Positions 5,362 to 6,813 of a DNA stretch of 6,813 bases are shown piece after piece. The first letter of the stretch is position 1. Every line of letters begins with the position of its first letter. The position numbers and the translations under genes were made by a program. Origin of the DNA: Pseudomonadota bacterium (GTDB taxonomy: Bacteria > Myxococcota > Polyangia > Polyangiales > Polyangiaceae); assembly GCA_023419055.1 (NCBI GenBank), contig JAEZYO010000598.1, positions 1-6,813 of the forward strand, written 5' to 3'. The notes under the pieces are model-generated. The model did no database searches. It saw nothing but the letters and a program-made list of their open reading frames with translations, and was not told the origin of the DNA.

Positions 5362-6813
5362 ATGGCGCTCGGTGTCACTTGCCCCGCGTGTGGCAAAGCC
5401 TTCTCGATCACCGACGAGATCTATCAACGTAAGGTCTCGGGTCGTGTCGTTACGATCAAATGCAAGCAGTGTCAGGCTGGCATTCGGGTCGACGCCACGA
5501 ACGTAGACGACGTGAAGATCGCTCCGGCCGCCAAAGGCGCGGCCGTCGATGATCAGAAGATCGAAACCAAGTCGGTCGGCCCCGACCCTTCGCAGCTCCA
5601 GCGCATGCGTCAGCCGACGCTGCTCGGGATCACTGCTCCGGGTGCCGCAAAGCCCCAAGCGGAAGAACCCCCGCTCGAAGCTCCTCCTCCACCGCCTCCG
5701 CCGGTCGAGGCAGCTCCTCCGCCTCCTCCACCGGTCGAAGCTCCCGCGCCCAAGGCCGCGGCTGCCGCTCCGGCCCCCGTAGCCGCAGAAAAGCCCGCCG
5801 CCTCGCCGGTGCCCAAAGCAGTGCCGAAGCTCGGTCCGACCCCGGGAGCTCCCGCGGTGGGCGCAAAAGCGGCGACTCCCATCAGGACTCCACTCGGAGC
5901 GAAGGTGGCGCCCGCTCCTGCCGCTGGGGCCACCGCTGCCAAGGCAGGACCGGCGACCGCGCCCGCTGCCAAGGCGGCTCCTGCCGTCGCTCCGAAAGCG
6001 GCGACCGGGCTGACTCCGAAGGCACCCGCCGTAGCGCCGAAGGCGGCGACACCCGCGCCCGTGGGGGCGGGCAAAGTCACCTCTCCGCTCGGCGCCAAAG
6101 CGACTCCAGCGGTCACCCCCAAGGCTCCTGCCGTTACACCGGGAGCCAAGCCCGGCCTCGGCGCGAAGCCGGCCGCGGCTCCGCTCGCCGCCAAGGCGGC
6201 GCCCGCCCCCGCTGCGAAAGCGCCCGCCCCCGCTCCGGCGCCGGCGGCCAAGCTTGCCGCGACGCCCAAGCCCTCCGCGGTGGCTGCTCCACCAGCCCCA
6301 CCGCCGAGTGACACGGAAGATCTGTGGGCAGTCGAAGGCGCCGACGGACAGGATCGCGAGCTCGGGATCGCCGAGCTCGGCAAGGAGATCGAGGCCGGAA
6401 CGATCTCGCTCGATACCCTCGTCTGGCGTGAGGGCATGGCCGAATGGCTCGAGGTGACGCGAGTCCCCGAGCTCGAAAGCTACGTCAAGAAGGCCGGTAA
6501 GGCCGCGCCTGCTCCCGCTGCACCGGCACCGGCACCCGCGGCCGCGACGGAAGAAGACGAGGACGAGGCGACGACGGTGATGCGTCCGCCGCCGGAGTTG
6601 CTCGAGCTCTACGCCGCGAAGCACGAGGCTCCGGCGCCGAAAGGTCCCCCGCCTCCTCCCCCCGCTGCGGGACGGCGAGCCTCGTCGCCAGAACTTCCAA
6701 AGCCGGCTCCACCACCTGCTCAGCCCGACTACGACGACGACGGCGTCGTCACGAGCGCGCCGGCTCATCTCGCAGCCGCCGCTGCCAAGGCGCCCGCCGC
6801 GCCGCCTCCGCCG
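5362..6813 (+). CDS. MJ0042-type zinc-ribbon protein with Ala/Pro/Lys linker and GYF_2-like domain (partial, continues past window)
   Basis: From ATG 5362 the frame is open for 484 codons to the window edge. Residues 1-45 form an MJ0042-type zinc ribbon with Cys7-x2-Cys10 and Cys34-x2-Cys37. Residues 90-315 are a low-complexity Ala/Pro/Lys linker that includes two copies of a polyproline-VEA block (108-127). Residues 322-373 match the GYF_2/DUF4339 pattern: LWAVEG, then GIAEL, then VWREGMAEW at 354-362. After it come an acidic patch with ATTVM (403-407), more proline-rich sequence, and YDDDGVVTSAP (457-467). No membrane segment is seen so far. The same order, zinc ribbon then linker then GYF, occurs in the cytoplasmic part of GltJ/AgmX of the Myxococcus gliding machinery, and in many uncharacterised myxobacterial proteins, so a scaffold or regulatory role is plausible but unproven. 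An in-frame GTG at 5341 would add seven residues. ATG is preferred because the ribbon usually begins within ten residues of the start. Neither start has a strong Shine-Dalgarno sequence. Confidence 0.88.
   Translation, partial: MALGVTCPACGKAFSITDEIYQRKVSGRVVTIKCKQCQAGIRVDATNVDDVKIAPAAKGAAVDDQKIETKSVGPDPSQLQRMRQPTLLGITAPGAAKPQAEEPPLEAPPPPPPPVEAAPPPPPPVEAPAPKAAAAAPAPVAAEKPAASPVPKAVPKLGPTPGAPAVGAKAATPIRTPLGAKVAPAPAAGATAAKAGPATAPAAKAAPAVAPKAATGLTPKAPAVAPKAATPAPVGAGKVTSPLGAKATPAVTPKAPAVTPGAKPGLGAKPAAAPLAAKAAPAPAAKAPAPAPAPAAKLAATPKPSAVAAPPAPPPSDTEDLWAVEGADGQDRELGIAELGKEIEAGTISLDTLVWREGMAEWLEVTRVPELESYVKKAGKAAPAPAAPAPAPAAATEEDEDEATTVMRPPPELLELYAAKHEAPAPKGPPPPPPAAGRRASSPELPKPAPPPAQPDYDDDGVVTSAPAHLAAAAAKAPAAPPPP
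5683..5742 (+). repeat. Tandem polyproline-Val-Glu-Ala repeat in the zinc-ribbon protein
   Basis: Two adjacent copies encode a run of seven, then six, prolines, each followed by Val-Glu-Ala (residues 108-127), with nearly the same codons. Such polyproline runs are the kind of ligand GYF and SH3 domains bind, and they can stall ribosomes without elongation factor P. Both points come from general knowledge of such sequences. Confidence 0.75.

Noticed and set aside
5610..6437. 275-aa Ala/Gly-rich open frame on the minus strand
   Set aside because: It is another shadow of the same linker, antisense to a frame with clear zinc-ribbon and GYF motifs. Its low-complexity Ala/Gly content follows from the GC-rich plus strand.
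5350..6768. 472-aa open frame on the minus strand, rich in Arg, Gly and Ser
   Set aside because: It is antisense to the zinc-ribbon gene. The Ala/Pro/Lys codons of the plus frame read backwards as Gly/Arg/Ser, which explains the length and composition. It has no domain and spills into the intergenic region.

Overview
The window is high-GC DNA, densely packed with genes, and looks like a chromosomal segment from a myxobacterium (Myxococcota, probably the Polyangia side). The grounds are strong G/C preference at third codon positions, an outer-membrane protein with a long Pro/Gln/Tyr spacer, and above all a protein that joins an N-terminal MJ0042-type zinc ribbon to a GYF_2/DUF4339-type domain through a long Ala/Pro/Lys linker, a combination common in that phylum. 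The taxonomic placement is inference. No mobile element, phage, CRISPR array, tRNA or rRNA is visible, and no gene-free stretch exceeds about 145 bases.

Left part, minus strand, read from 2649 down to 1: a four-gene co-directional cluster. It starts with a complete M17 leucyl aminopeptidase (pepA) carrying every expected metal and catalytic residue. Then come a 242-aa polytopic membrane protein of unknown function (8-bp gap, Shine-Dalgarno sequence overlapping the pepA stop), a 60-aa two-helix membrane protein, and the first 62 codons of a lipoprotein. The last two overlap in a GTGA stop/start. The lipoprotein resembles the N-terminus of SurA/parvulin-type peptidyl-prolyl isomerases. The tight spacing suggests shared transcription. 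A shared job in peptide or envelope protein handling is only a guess.

Middle, plus strand, 2758-4470: divergent from pepA lies a secreted, probably outer-membrane beta-barrel protein with a low-complexity spacer that contains a perfect-length 78-bp tandem duplication. Twelve bases after it comes a short-chain dehydrogenase/reductase of 231 aa with intact Rossmann and YxxxK motifs. Tail-to-tail with it, only 7 bp away, is a minus-strand ferredoxin/flavodoxin-NADP+ reductase (fpr type, 246 aa).

Right part, plus strand, 5362 to the window end: divergent from fpr, a reading frame of at least 484 codons with no stop inside the window. It encodes the zinc ribbon - Pro/Ala/Lys linker - GYF-like protein. 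Very long open frames run antisense to it and could easily be annotated by mistake. The domain order recalls the cytoplasmic half of the gliding-motility protein GltJ/AgmX of Myxococcus, but many paralogues of unknown role share it. This is the most interesting gene here.
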